Source: Aliikangiella coralliicola
GTDB lineage: Bacteria; Pseudomonadota; Gammaproteobacteria; Enterobacterales; Kangiellaceae
NCBI RefSeq assembly: GCF_007004725.1
Contig: NZ_ML660160.1
Span: forward strand, 372,001-436,000
Direction: 5' to 3'
Length of the DNA: 64,000 nt
The translations under genes were made by a program, and so were the position numbers. The notes beneath the pieces are model-generated. The model worked only from the letters and a program-made list of their open reading frames with translations. It was not told the origin of the DNA and made no database searches. Below are positions 43,585 to 51,814 of the stretch, piece after piece. The stretch's first letter is position 1. The number at the start of each line of letters is the position of its first letter.

Positions 43585-43818
43585 ATGCCGTACACCCATC
43601 GGTTGGGAGAACCGGATTATTTACTTCCGCTTGAAAGATCTGACAGGTTTGTCGTTAGTGATGAAGGATTTTTTTATCGAACACGAGAATGTGATCTGAT
43701 TGGGCCGTTTGCCACAAAACTCGAAGCTCATGCTGACTTGAAGTTTTTTATCAATGTGACGAAAAATGAGAAAAATATTGAGATTGATAAAATGCTCGGT
43801 ATCAATACTAGCCTATAA
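43585..43818 (+). CDS. DUF6316-like small protein
   Basis: The 77-residue cytoplasmic protein contains SDRFVVSDEGFFYRTRECDL and IGPFATKLEAHADLKFFI, a short beta-beta-helix pattern that I match tentatively to DUF6316 (a PF-type domain of small proteobacterial proteins). AGGA lies nine bases before the ATG. Function is unknown. It is transcribed alone between the kinase and the monooxygenase-like gene. Confidence 0.68.
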   Translation: MPYTHRLGEPDYLLPLERSDRFVVSDEGFFYRTRECDLIGPFATKLEAHADLKFFINVTKNEKNIEIDKMLGINTSL

Positions 43819-43981
43819 ATTGAACTGCTAGTCAATAGGAACCGACGACTTCCGCAATCGAATTTCCGCGTAAATCATAGCTAATTATTAATTCATGCTG
43901 CTGACAGTATGTTGTCAGTAGTTCTATGATAAAGTTGACCGACTAATTAGATTCTCAAAAAACACTAATAAAGGTAACGTC

Positions 43982-44263
43982 ATGAGCATAACGCGAATTA
44001 ACGAGTTTAAAGCGGCGGAAGGTAAGTCTGCGGAGTTATTTGAATTTTTAGGTAGCCTACTGCCGCATATCAACTCATCAGAAGGCAGTCTCTCTTGCGA
44101 ATTGCTTCGAAGCGATGAAAGTGAAGATAGCTTTGTGGTTATTGAGCGATGGGAGTCTAAAGAATTTCATCGAAAATCTGTTGATTCTTTCCCAAAAGAG
44201 GAGATGCAGGGGGCAATGAGTTTATTTGGGGCTCCGCCTAAGGGAGCTTATTATCATCCTTAA
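43982..44263 (+). CDS. Antibiotic-biosynthesis-monooxygenase-like protein
   Basis: The 93-residue protein is a dimeric alpha/beta-barrel (ABM) domain: an opening strand MSITRINEFKAAEGKSAEL, the central LLRSDESEDSFVVIERWESK and HRKSVDSFPKEEMQGAMSLF. Members include quinol monooxygenases (YgiN) and heme-degrading enzymes; here no heme-binding residue is clear, so the general name is kept. It is a single cytoplasmic gene. Confidence 0.82.
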   Translation: MSITRINEFKAAEGKSAELFEFLGSLLPHINSSEGSLSCELLRSDESEDSFVVIERWESKEFHRKSVDSFPKEEMQGAMSLFGAPPKGAYYHP

Positions 44264-44404
44264 CAAAGTTCCGTTAATTTCTATTTTCGAGCAACTATTT
44301 TGAAGTGCTTTTTTAGCGAGAAAAGATGAGTCGTAACACCTATTAATTTTGGGATACGACTCAATTGTATTCCGCGTTGTCGACGAATAGTTCAGGTAAA
44401 ATAG

Positions 44405-45181
44405 TTAGCTTCTTCTTCGACCAACTATTAATAAAACAAACAAACCTAAAAGCAGAGCGTTAATTGCCCCGCCGCCGCCGCTGGATGTTGGCTCAGTTGG
44501 CGGTGTCGCCGGCCCGATATTGAGCGGTGGATTTAGACTAGCTGCAGTATCAGTGGCCGCATCGATAACGGTGATATTGGTAATGATAACGAGGTTACTG
44601 TTGTCTGGGTCTCCACTGCCAGTGTAATTTTGCAGCGGCAATTCGCCAAGTGCAGCGTTAGCGCCGCTGAAGTTGTATTTGTCTAATGCCGCAATCTGAT
44701 CGATTATTGCCATTCCATTACCAGTTACTTCACCAAAAACTGTGAATCCTGAGTTTTCGCGATCGAGGTTTTGGCTATTATTGGTCAGGTTGAAAAACCA
44801 TTGATTGGTGGCGCTATTTGGATTTCCGCTGAGTTTTGCCATAGCGATGGTGCCACGAACATTTGAAAACACTGGCTCGTTAGTAACCGCTGCGTTGGCG
44901 TTAATTGCGGTAACAGGCCATGCGTTATCATACTCAAAACCACCACCCTGAATGACAAAGTTGCTTACTGAACGATGAATAATAGCGTTCGAATAATCAC
45001 CTGCATTGACATACTGAAGAAAGTTCGCGACCGTTTGCGGTGTTCTTGTGTCGTAGAGGTTTACTTCAAAATTACCCAATGCTGTTTCAAATTGTACGAT
45101 TGTTGCCTGCGATAAGGTGGAAAAAATAGCGGCGCTAAGGCTCAAGGCAAGCCCTATTATTTGGCGTTTTAATGATTTCAT
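44405..45181 (-). CDS. Exported cyclophilin-type prolyl isomerase with GlyGly-CTERM
   Basis: The 258-residue protein has a signal peptide (ending LSQATI) and a cyclophilin domain (about 28-200). The active-site Arg70, Phe75 and Gln78 lie in HRSVSNFVIQGGG, and NQWFFNL and GFTVFGEV are present. It ends with a proline-rich linker, then SSGGGGAINALLLGLFVLLI and a basic tail RRRS. That C terminus has the pattern of GlyGly-CTERM sorting signals, which are processed by rhombosortases and depend on the type II pathway. It would thus be surface-anchored or secreted. The exported isomerase probably assists folding of extracellular proteins. Confidence 0.88.
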   Translation of the reverse strand: MKSLKRQIIGLALSLSAAIFSTLSQATIVQFETALGNFEVNLYDTRTPQTVANFLQYVNAGDYSNAIIHRSVSNFVIQGGGFEYDNAWPVTAINANAAVTNEPVFSNVRGTIAMAKLSGNPNSATNQWFFNLTNNSQNLDRENSGFTVFGEVTGNGMAIIDQIAALDKYNFSGANAALGELPLQNYTGSGDPDNSNLVIITNITVIDAATDTAASLNPPLNIGPATPPTEPTSSGGGGAINALLLGLFVLLIVGRRRS

Positions 45182-45591
45182 TTTAATTGGCTACTCATAT
45201 TTTTATTAGTTAGCTGATTTGACAAGTTCCATCTCATCCCTGATTAATTTAGGATAAAGCAAAATTTCGGGTCCGAGAATAACTGGCAAAATGGCTGGGG
45301 GCAATAGCCGAATGAGGATTTCTTCAGGGGTTTTACAGTAATTTACAATAGTTCACATATTATCCTAATAACCTCAGTCAATTCACAAAAATCTGCGCAA
45401 CTCCTTGTCGCGTCTGGAAAACTTAAAAATGCGCTCATCACCGAATGGGTGACCACGGCATTTTTAAGTTTCCCATGCATACCAATGACTTATACATCTT
45501 TTTCGCGTTTAACTCAGGTTTTTAGGATTATACTGATTTCTCTTGTTTTCTAATTCAGCTTCCTTGCTAAATCAACATACTTTCTTGCGTG
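45182..45591. repeat. Long hairpin in a 410-base intergenic region
   Basis: GGAAAACTTAAAAATGC (45416-45432) and GCATTTTTAAGTTTCCC (45458-45474) form a 17-bp inverted repeat with one mismatch. The 25-base spacer contains its own small hairpin (TCACC/GGTGA at 45438-45452). A further small hairpin (GCGCAA/TTG-CGC, about 45393-45412) lies next to it. It is downstream of the minus-strand acetyltransferase gene and may be its terminator or a small mobile inverted-repeat element. Nothing else is recognised in the gap. Confidence 0.5.
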
Positions 45592-46131
45592 TTAATCCAG
45601 ATTTAACTCATAGTACACCGCCTCGTGATCCCCCAGTGGATCTTTGTGGATGTCTGTCTTAAGGTATTTCATCCCGATTTTTAGCATGATTTTAATAGAA
45701 GCTTTATTTTCCTCGTATGCCACGGCGGATAGCTTTTTTATGCCGCCATTAGCAATTAGCGCCTCTTTGACTGTGTTGGCAGCTTCCGTCCCATAACCTT
45801 TACCCCAGGAACTGCGCAAAAAACGCCAACCTAATTCGAGATTATCGAATTCCGGGCTATCGCTGAAAAAAGCCATTGGCCGAACCAGAACCCAGCCGAT
45901 AAATTCACCAGTATCTTTTACCGATACTTTCCACAACCCCCAGCCTTTTGCTTCATTTTTATAGCTTTCCAGTCGAGGTATATAGATTTCGTGAACTTCT
46001 TCCATGGTGGTCATTTTTCCACCATTGATGTGCTTCATCACTTCAGGATCTTGATCAAGTTGAAACAAAAGGTCCGCATCATCTGCGCTCATTTGTTGGT
46101 AACTAAGGCGAGCTGAATCGTCAATTTTCAT
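45592..46131 (-). CDS. RimJ/RimL-like GNAT acetyltransferase
   Basis: The 179-residue GNAT enzyme has a RimJ/RimL layout: LSYQQMSADDADLLFQLDQD at the start, VSVKDTGEFIGWVLVRP, LELGWRFLRSSWGKGYGTEA with the acetyl-CoA-binding RSSWGKGYG, and AVAYEENKASIKIMLKIGMK. The acceptor may be the N terminus of a ribosomal protein or a small molecule; the sequence does not decide. It is a single gene. Confidence 0.88.
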   Translation of the reverse strand: MKIDDSARLSYQQMSADDADLLFQLDQDPEVMKHINGGKMTTMEEVHEIYIPRLESYKNEAKGWGLWKVSVKDTGEFIGWVLVRPMAFFSDSPEFDNLELGWRFLRSSWGKGYGTEAANTVKEALIANGGIKKLSAVAYEENKASIKIMLKIGMKYLKTDIHKDPLGDHEAVYYELNLD

Positions 46132-46219
46132 TATGTAATCTACCTATCATTGTTTGTGTCATCTAAGGAGAGATGGCGGCAGGAGGAATTCTGAATAAAT
46201 ATATTTCCGAACCTGTGAA

Positions 46220-46774
46220 TTATAACTTTATTGGTAGTCTTTTTTCACTTATTAATAATTGAATTTTCAGTTGGCTAATGGCGTCGGCTTCATAAATATA
46301 TTGCTCAGGATCGCCAATACCTTCAATGGCTTTCTCGATATTTTTACTGCTGTTAACGCCGTCGTTTAAACAATATTCTTCTATGATTGTTTTTCTGTTG
46401 ATACCAATGGCGAGTAGTATCAATGCAACTATCACTCCGGTTCGATCCTTGCCCGCCGTGCAATGAATGAGAAGAGGAAACATATCGGGGGCGATAATTG
46501 ATTGAATAACTCTGTTAGTCCAGTTTCTAACATGACCATTAGATGTCGTGTAATTTTCAATTTGATCAACGGCTGGAATATGAACTTGCCTGATTTTAGA
46601 AAATTGCTTATCAGGACCGGTTCTCAAATTGATAATAGTCTGGATATTCGGGAGTTCTGATTGGTCAAATAATTGGTTAACCGTACCACCTCTGAACAAA
46701 ACGCCTTCATTCATGACTTCTTCACCATAAATAATATTAACGACTTCACCGACATCTCTTAAGTTGGGGATCAT
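46220..46774 (-). CDS. Tyrosine-protein phosphatase-like protein
   Basis: The 184-residue cytoplasmic phosphatase of the Y_phosphatase3/dual-specificity type has the CX5R signature in LIHCTAGKDRTGVIVALIL, with Cys105 as nucleophile and Arg111 binding phosphate. The leading RDVGEVVNIIYGE and TIINLRTGPDKQF segments are typical. Substrates (phosphotyrosine or phosphoinositide-like) are unknown. It is transcribed towards the acetyltransferase gene and away from the BlaI operon. Confidence 0.88.
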   Translation of the reverse strand: MIPNLRDVGEVVNIIYGEEVMNEGVLFRGGTVNQLFDQSELPNIQTIINLRTGPDKQFSKIRQVHIPAVDQIENYTTSNGHVRNWTNRVIQSIIAPDMFPLLIHCTAGKDRTGVIVALILLAIGINRKTIIEEYCLNDGVNSSKNIEKAIEGIGDPEQYIYEADAISQLKIQLLISEKRLPIKL

Positions 46775-47029
46775 AGTATTTAGCCTATGTTGTATTTAAT
46801 CGACAGTTTGCTGCGTAGCGCTTTTAATCTTCGGTGTTCGTTGTTTGCGTTGTCTCTCATTGCATTGCCAGGTTAAGAGAAATGACTAAATACGACAAGC
46901 AGAAAACTGAATCTAATCGTTCTTCTGTATCAACCTGAAACCTTACTGGCTTTATTGTGTATGAGCATATGTTTTGTTGTTTGAATTATCAAAATTATCT
47001 GGTTTTCTACTGTGAATAAAAATCGATTG

Positions 47030-47088
47030 TTGACAAAATAAATATTATCTCTACAATTGTCGACATTAAAGCGACAAATGTAGAGATA
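47030..47088 (+). promoter_or_regulatory. Promoter with BlaI-type operator
   Basis: TTGACA (47030-47035) and TACAAT (47052-47057) form a near-consensus promoter with 16-bp spacing. Overlapping its -10, TATCTCTACAATTGTCG (47046-47062) and CGACAAATGTAGAGATA (47072-47088) make a 17-bp inverted repeat with one mismatch. Each arm contains the TACA-TGT dyad of BlaI/MecI boxes. It lies 13 bases before the repressor gene start, so autorepression of the blaI-blaR1 pair follows directly. Confidence 0.8.
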
Positions 47089-47100
47089 GGTTTAAGTTCT

Positions 47101-47496
47101 ATGAATCAATCATCAATTAAGCTATCTGATTTCGAAATGGAAGTTATACAACTGCTATGGCAGAGAGGCCAGGCTTCGGCTCCTGAACTCCACAAAGCGA
47201 TATTAAATGAACGCAAAGTCACCTATTCAACGGTAAAAACCATTATTGATCGCCTTGAAGAAAAAGGCGCAATTGAGCGTAGCGCCCAGCAGGGCAGAAC
47301 CATTTTTTACCAGCCTTTACTTGCTCAGTCTCAGTTTTCCAAGCCATTAGTAAAAAGTTTTATTAAGCGGGTGTTTGGTGGGAAATCGCGATCATTATTT
47401 AGCCACTTGCTACAAGAGGAGCCTTTAAATAGTGATGATATCGCTTATCTGGAAAATCTGATCGCTCAAAAGAAAAAGCAATTGAAGGATAAGTAA
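47101..47496 (+). CDS. BlaI/MecI-family repressor
   Basis: The 131-residue winged-helix repressor contains FEMEVIQLLWQRGQASAPELH (first helices) and VTYSTVKTIIDRLEEKGAIE (recognition helix), followed by a short dimerisation tail. Members are cleaved after signalling from a BlaR1-type M56 protease. Its gene overlaps the M56 gene by one base (TAATG), and a consensus promoter with a dyad operator lies just upstream. No beta-lactamase is adjacent, so the controlled output is not resistance by neighbourhood evidence alone. Confidence 0.93.
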   Translation: MNQSSIKLSDFEMEVIQLLWQRGQASAPELHKAILNERKVTYSTVKTIIDRLEEKGAIERSAQQGRTIFYQPLLAQSQFSKPLVKSFIKRVFGGKSRSLFSHLLQEEPLNSDDIAYLENLIAQKKKQLKDK

Positions 47497-49040
47497 TGTT
47501 TGAATATTTTCTGATTAACGGTATTTTAAGTTTGTTGAGTCTAATTGCATTGACTACTCTTAATAATGCACCGGCCAGATTAAAATTTTTTGTTTGCATT
47601 GCGGCGTTGTTTTTCTGGTTAATACCGTGGCAACTCATTTCCTTTGATTGGGTATTTCCTGAGCCTGCTGTGTTGAGAACAACCGTCTTCTGGGAGTCGG
47701 TTCGTCCTCTTTCGAATGTATTAGCCCAACCCCAAAACGATTGGGTTTTCCATTGGGAGTGGCTATTTATTAGTGCCCTGATGTTTGGACTAATACTCTT
47801 CGCATTTCAAATACTTAAGCAGCGACATCTGTTAAAACAATGGCACGAAAAATCGAAAGTAAACCAGTCACTTTGGCCTCGCTTTGGATTTGCCACTGAG
47901 AAAACACCTTTAAGGGTAGTCGCTGATTATGACAATGCATTTGTGAGCGGTTATTTCAACCCGGTTATCTGGGTTGGGGAGAGGCAGTTGAAAAACGAAA
48001 CCACTCGAAGCATTTTACAACATGAGCTTGTTCATATTAAGCACCATGACAATTTTTACTTATTTTACATTTTATTGATCAAGAGTCTGTTCTGGTGGAA
48101 TCCACTAGTACGCTTATTGGTTAGTCAGGCGAGAGTATATATCGAATTAAGCTGCGATGACGCTTGTCGACGTTCAATGCCTGATTATCAAGAGTACCTT
48201 GCACGAGCACTTCTCCAAAAACACCAAAAAAATAATCAACCAGTGTTGTGCACACCTTTTTTCTTGCGCGAGAAATTTAACCTTTATCGAATTAAACAAC
48301 TTAGTAAGGAATTCAAAGTGACTTCAAAACATATATTTTCTATCACCCTGTTAACTTTGTTGGGATTATTAACGGTGGCTATTCCCGCAACCAGTAAACA
48401 AATTTTGAGTGATGCGGCTACCATTACCCGTTTAGAAATAATCACAGCGATTACTGATGGAGATTCAAAACACGAGCGCAGTATGGGGGGAGAGTTCAGA
48501 GGAGCCGAATCTGAAGTTCAAAAACTATACGCGCTAGCAAGTGAACTTTCTGTTGATGTTTCGACTAATATTGATGAGGAAAACATTCGGCACATTCAAG
48601 TCAATAGTAACAGTTTAGTCGATACTAAAAAATTACTAGCCGTGTTTAATGATTCGCCCTTGAAGATTTTCTTTCGAGAAGAAAATAAGACTGGTTCTGC
48701 AAATTCGTCACAAAGGCTTTTGATCGATCTAAATTTTCGAAGGGATCAAGAAAAAGCAGTATCATTGACACTAGCCGCTACGGATAGTCACTGGACAGGC
48801 ATCGAGGAAGGTGATTATTTATTTCGCATTCGTCCAAGCGTTGTCAACCTGCAAGGGCGAGAGGCAGTTTCAATTGTTAGCGAAATTAGCGAAAAAGTCG
48901 ATGGCGCTTATCAAGTTGTTGCGACTCCGCATGTGGTAACAGCGCTTAACGAAGACGCTACAATAGAAATCGGCGAAAAGAACGAGAAGGGGCTGTATAA
49001 AGGCTTGTCAATGACCTTGAATACTAAACGGGTTGATTAA
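47496..49040 (+). CDS. BlaR1-like M56 membrane metalloprotease
   Basis: The 514-residue membrane protein has about four N-terminal transmembrane segments and the M56 zinc motif His176-Glu177-Leu-Val-His180 in ILQHELVHIKHHDNF, followed by the conserved Glu/Cys region (ELSCDDACRR). A further helix (ISLLTLLGLLTVAIP) separates the cytoplasmic loop from a C-terminal periplasmic region of about 200 residues with no penicillin-binding domain, so it does not sense beta-lactams in the usual way. It would cleave the BlaI-type repressor. The sensor ligand is unknown. Confidence 0.9.
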   Translation: MFEYFLINGILSLLSLIALTTLNNAPARLKFFVCIAALFFWLIPWQLISFDWVFPEPAVLRTTVFWESVRPLSNVLAQPQNDWVFHWEWLFISALMFGLILFAFQILKQRHLLKQWHEKSKVNQSLWPRFGFATEKTPLRVVADYDNAFVSGYFNPVIWVGERQLKNETTRSILQHELVHIKHHDNFYLFYILLIKSLFWWNPLVRLLVSQARVYIELSCDDACRRSMPDYQEYLARALLQKHQKNNQPVLCTPFFLREKFNLYRIKQLSKEFKVTSKHIFSITLLTLLGLLTVAIPATSKQILSDAATITRLEIITAITDGDSKHERSMGGEFRGAESEVQKLYALASELSVDVSTNIDEENIRHIQVNSNSLVDTKKLLAVFNDSPLKIFFREENKTGSANSSQRLLIDLNFRRDQEKAVSLTLAATDSHWTGIEEGDYLFRIRPSVVNLQGREAVSIVSEISEKVDGAYQVVATPHVVTALNEDATIEIGEKNEKGLYKGLSMTLNTKRVD

Positions 49041-49089
49041 TGGGCATATCTTAAATACTGAGTCTAGAGATGTAGGAGTATTTCAAAGC

Positions 49090-49128
49090 GCGTTCTCGAA
49101 AATATTGATAGTGGTATTTCGAGAACGC
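49090..49128. terminator. Perfect 12-bp hairpin between convergent genes
   Basis: GCGTTCTCGAAA (49090-49101) and TTTCGAGAACGC (49117-49128) are perfectly complementary with a 15-base loop. It lies between the convergent M56 and HypX-like genes and would suit a bidirectional terminator, although no T-tract follows on either strand. Confidence 0.5.
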
Positions 49129-49163
49129 ATCAGTGTAACATTGCTTAATTCGCTTTTAACTGA

Positions 49164-50855
49164 TTAGTCAATTGAAGCTTTATTCTTAACTTGACTATGA
49201 ATCAAACGGTCAGGCGTTTTCCCACAAGAAACTTTTCTCACAAAATTTGCTCTTAATCGATGGTATCTGCTATCAGGATTATCAAAAATTTTCTTCATTT
49301 CGGCGAGCTCTTTGTCACGGTAACTCTGTAACGGTGTTTTACTTTCTTCTTCGACTCTTAGTTGGCTTTTAGATATTAATAGTGACTCGTAATCCTCGCT
49401 GTTTGATAATTCACGACAGTATTGTCGTAATTCATTCAGGTAGTCTTCTTTGTTTTCTGGAAAAACAGTATCAACCAGATTAATTGCTTCGGCTTCCGAA
49501 GCTACTAACGGTAAGCACTCTTCCGTCAGTAATTTTGCTTTTGTTTGACCAACTCGTTTTGGTAAAAGATAAGTCCAGTATTCTGAGCCGGTAAGCCCCA
49601 TTGTTTTATAGTGTGGGTTGAGTACAACGCCATTTCTTGCAATGACATAATCACAGGCCAGCGGTAAAATAGCACCGCCCGCGCCCGCATTATTTTGCAA
49701 CGCTGCTACAGTCAATTTGTTATTACATCTGATTATGCATTCCACTAGATCGTTAATAGCGTTAATGTTCAACCAGGACTCTTTGGCAGAACAGTCCGCC
49801 GCTTCAATGCAATTCAAATGAATGCCATTTGAGAAAAAGTCGCTTCCCCCCATTAAAGTAATTACTTTGATATCGGCGTTTCGAGTTAAATTCTTAAATG
49901 CGACGTGAAGTTCACGACAGTTTTCTGTGGAAAATGCACCGTTATAAAAATTAAAGTGAAGATAGGCGACGGCGCCTTTAATTTCTACTTTTATATTATT
50001 TAACACATCGGACTCAACTTTTGAGAATTGATGCTTAAGCAACCTTGTTGCAGGAAGTTTAAAATTCTCAGATTGATTTTGTTGCGTTTTTCTTTTGAGT
50101 TGTTTAATCCAGACAACTCCATCTTTTGCAGCGCGGCAAATTGCTTCATCTCTGCAGCCGATAATTTCACCTGGTTGAGATTGGTGTTCTTTGTCTTCCT
50201 TAAGAGCACCAAACAAATAAAATGATTCGTTTTCGATTTGATCAAGCACACCCGGAAAGCTATCGGCAGCATTAATTTTTCGAACGATTGTTGCAGCAGA
50301 TTCGTTTTGCCAATCTAGTTTTCGTTCTGACTGTTTCATTAAAGGGCGCTCAATTCCTGTAATTGGAAAGTCGTCAAAGTTGAGCAAGGGACGTCGATTA
50401 TTTTTGAAATTTGATACCGCTTCCATAATTAAACTAACAGCGACATGATTTATAGAGTGCCGATACACTGATGACTTACATGCGTTCTCGTCTACAGAAA
50501 AATATTTTGTTCCCCACACCTCTCCAGCGTCGTAAACATCGTTAGCCTGGAGTAGTGTTGCGCCCCAAATGTTAGAATTATTTGTTATAGCCCAATCAAG
50601 AGAAGAGGGACCTTTATCGCCAATTATTCCCGGATGTAAAACCAAGCAAGGAATTTTTGACCAGACACTTTGGGGAATTCTATGTTTTAAAAATGGGCAA
50701 ATAATTAAATCAGGTTCGAAGTTAATATACGCATCAAGCATATCTTGTTCATCGGCTGATAGTTCAAACGAAACTGTATGCTTTGATAAGAGTAATTCTC
50801 GATGGATACGTTGAGTAAGTCCATTATAACTGGTCGCAAAAATTAAAATTTTCAA
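49164..50855 (-). CDS. hypX: HypX/HoxX-type CO-releasing enzyme homologue
   Basis: The 563-residue protein joins an N-terminal formyltetrahydrofolate-binding transferase domain (about 1-275; HPGIIGDKGPSSLDWAI, AGEVWGTKYF and the C-terminal barrel) to an enoyl-CoA hydratase-like domain (about 285-545; AALQNNAGAGGAILPLACDY, TMGLTGSEYW). This architecture and length are those of HypX (HoxX), which releases carbon monoxide from N10-formyl-tetrahydrofolate for the iron site of oxygen-tolerant NiFe hydrogenase. No hydrogenase or Hyp gene is present in this window. The start is TTG 50855 with AAAGGTG upstream. The divergent genes encode ACT-V4R and MHYT proteins. Confidence 0.88.
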   Translation of the reverse strand: MKILIFATSYNGLTQRIHRELLLSKHTVSFELSADEQDMLDAYINFEPDLIICPFLKHRIPQSVWSKIPCLVLHPGIIGDKGPSSLDWAITNNSNIWGATLLQANDVYDAGEVWGTKYFSVDENACKSSVYRHSINHVAVSLIMEAVSNFKNNRRPLLNFDDFPITGIERPLMKQSERKLDWQNESAATIVRKINAADSFPGVLDQIENESFYLFGALKEDKEHQSQPGEIIGCRDEAICRAAKDGVVWIKQLKRKTQQNQSENFKLPATRLLKHQFSKVESDVLNNIKVEIKGAVAYLHFNFYNGAFSTENCRELHVAFKNLTRNADIKVITLMGGSDFFSNGIHLNCIEAADCSAKESWLNINAINDLVECIIRCNNKLTVAALQNNAGAGGAILPLACDYVIARNGVVLNPHYKTMGLTGSEYWTYLLPKRVGQTKAKLLTEECLPLVASEAEAINLVDTVFPENKEDYLNELRQYCRELSNSEDYESLLISKSQLRVEEESKTPLQSYRDKELAEMKKIFDNPDSRYHRLRANFVRKVSCGKTPDRLIHSQVKNKASID

Positions 50856-51088
50856 TTAAACACCTTTATTCGTTTTATTGTTAAAGAAATAAATCTAGTT
50901 CATTTTTTTTAAAAGTTTCTGACCATTGGTTCACATTTTTGCACTATCTCAAATGGAGAGGTGAAAGTGGTTTTTATTGGCTTGACGAATATTTTTTTCA
51001 GCTATATTATTGCCGCGCCATAAGTTTTTTATTTCTCAAAAAAATAAACTTGTTATTATTACCCAATCGATAAAAAGAAAATAAAAAA

Positions 51089-51802
51089 ATGCTCTACGTA
51101 ATCGTAAAAGAACAACCTGGGTTGTTAGTTAAAATATACCGTTGCCTGAATCAGGCTGACTATAGAATTACTTCCCATCATTTAAATCACAATCCAAAAG
51201 AAGGAAAGGTTTCTGTTAAGTTGGTTATCGCAGAAGGCGATTTGCCAATTCCTTTTTCGTTGGAAAGTCAGTTGCTGAATATCGATGGTTGCCTGGATAT
51301 TATGTATGAGGAACCCAACTGGGAAATCTCGAATGCCGATGGTGACAACAAAATTAGCGATGAGGTTGATAAAAAAATCAAATCGACTGCACTAGCGATT
51401 GTCAATGATTTTGGTAACGTCGAAAATTTTGTTCAGGGATTCAGAAGAAAGTTCGATGAAAGTGCGGCGTCGTTACAAGTGTACCGATTGGGAGTCGAAG
51501 TTGGCGCTGCTATTTATCAAAACGATTATTCGCTTGGTAAGCCTTTGGAAATTGAAAAGGCGTTAAAGCGAATGCTATCAAATGCAATAAAAAAATTCGG
51601 CAAAGTTTCTTGTAGTAAGAGAACATTAACAATAGAAAATAATATTTTTTGCAACCTTAGAAACCCTGATAGTGAGTGTGATTTCACCAAAGGGTTTATC
51701 ACAGGTTTTTTAAAGAATTCACCAAAAACAAACAAAGTAAAAATACAAAACTATTCTTGCCGTTCACACGGACAGGTTGCTTGTAGTTTTGAGTTTCATT
51801 AA
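51089..51802 (+). CDS. ACT-V4R domain protein
   Basis: The 237-residue cytoplasmic protein has an N-terminal ACT-like regulatory fold (about 1-75, MLYVIVKEQPGLLVKIYRCL). A C-terminal 4-vinyl-reductase (V4R) domain (about 100-237) follows. The V4R part shows the cysteine-rich end SECDFTKGFITGFLK and NYSCRSHGQVACSFEFH, where conserved cysteines bind metal or a small ligand in related sensor proteins. No DNA-binding or catalytic domain is attached. It precedes the MHYT gene by 12 bases and probably forms an operon with it. Confidence 0.78.
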   Translation: MLYVIVKEQPGLLVKIYRCLNQADYRITSHHLNHNPKEGKVSVKLVIAEGDLPIPFSLESQLLNIDGCLDIMYEEPNWEISNADGDNKISDEVDKKIKSTALAIVNDFGNVENFVQGFRRKFDESAASLQVYRLGVEVGAAIYQNDYSLGKPLEIEKALKRMLSNAIKKFGKVSCSKRTLTIENNIFCNLRNPDSECDFTKGFITGFLKNSPKTNKVKIQNYSCRSHGQVACSFEFH

Positions 51803-51814
51803 TGGGGGGAAGTC

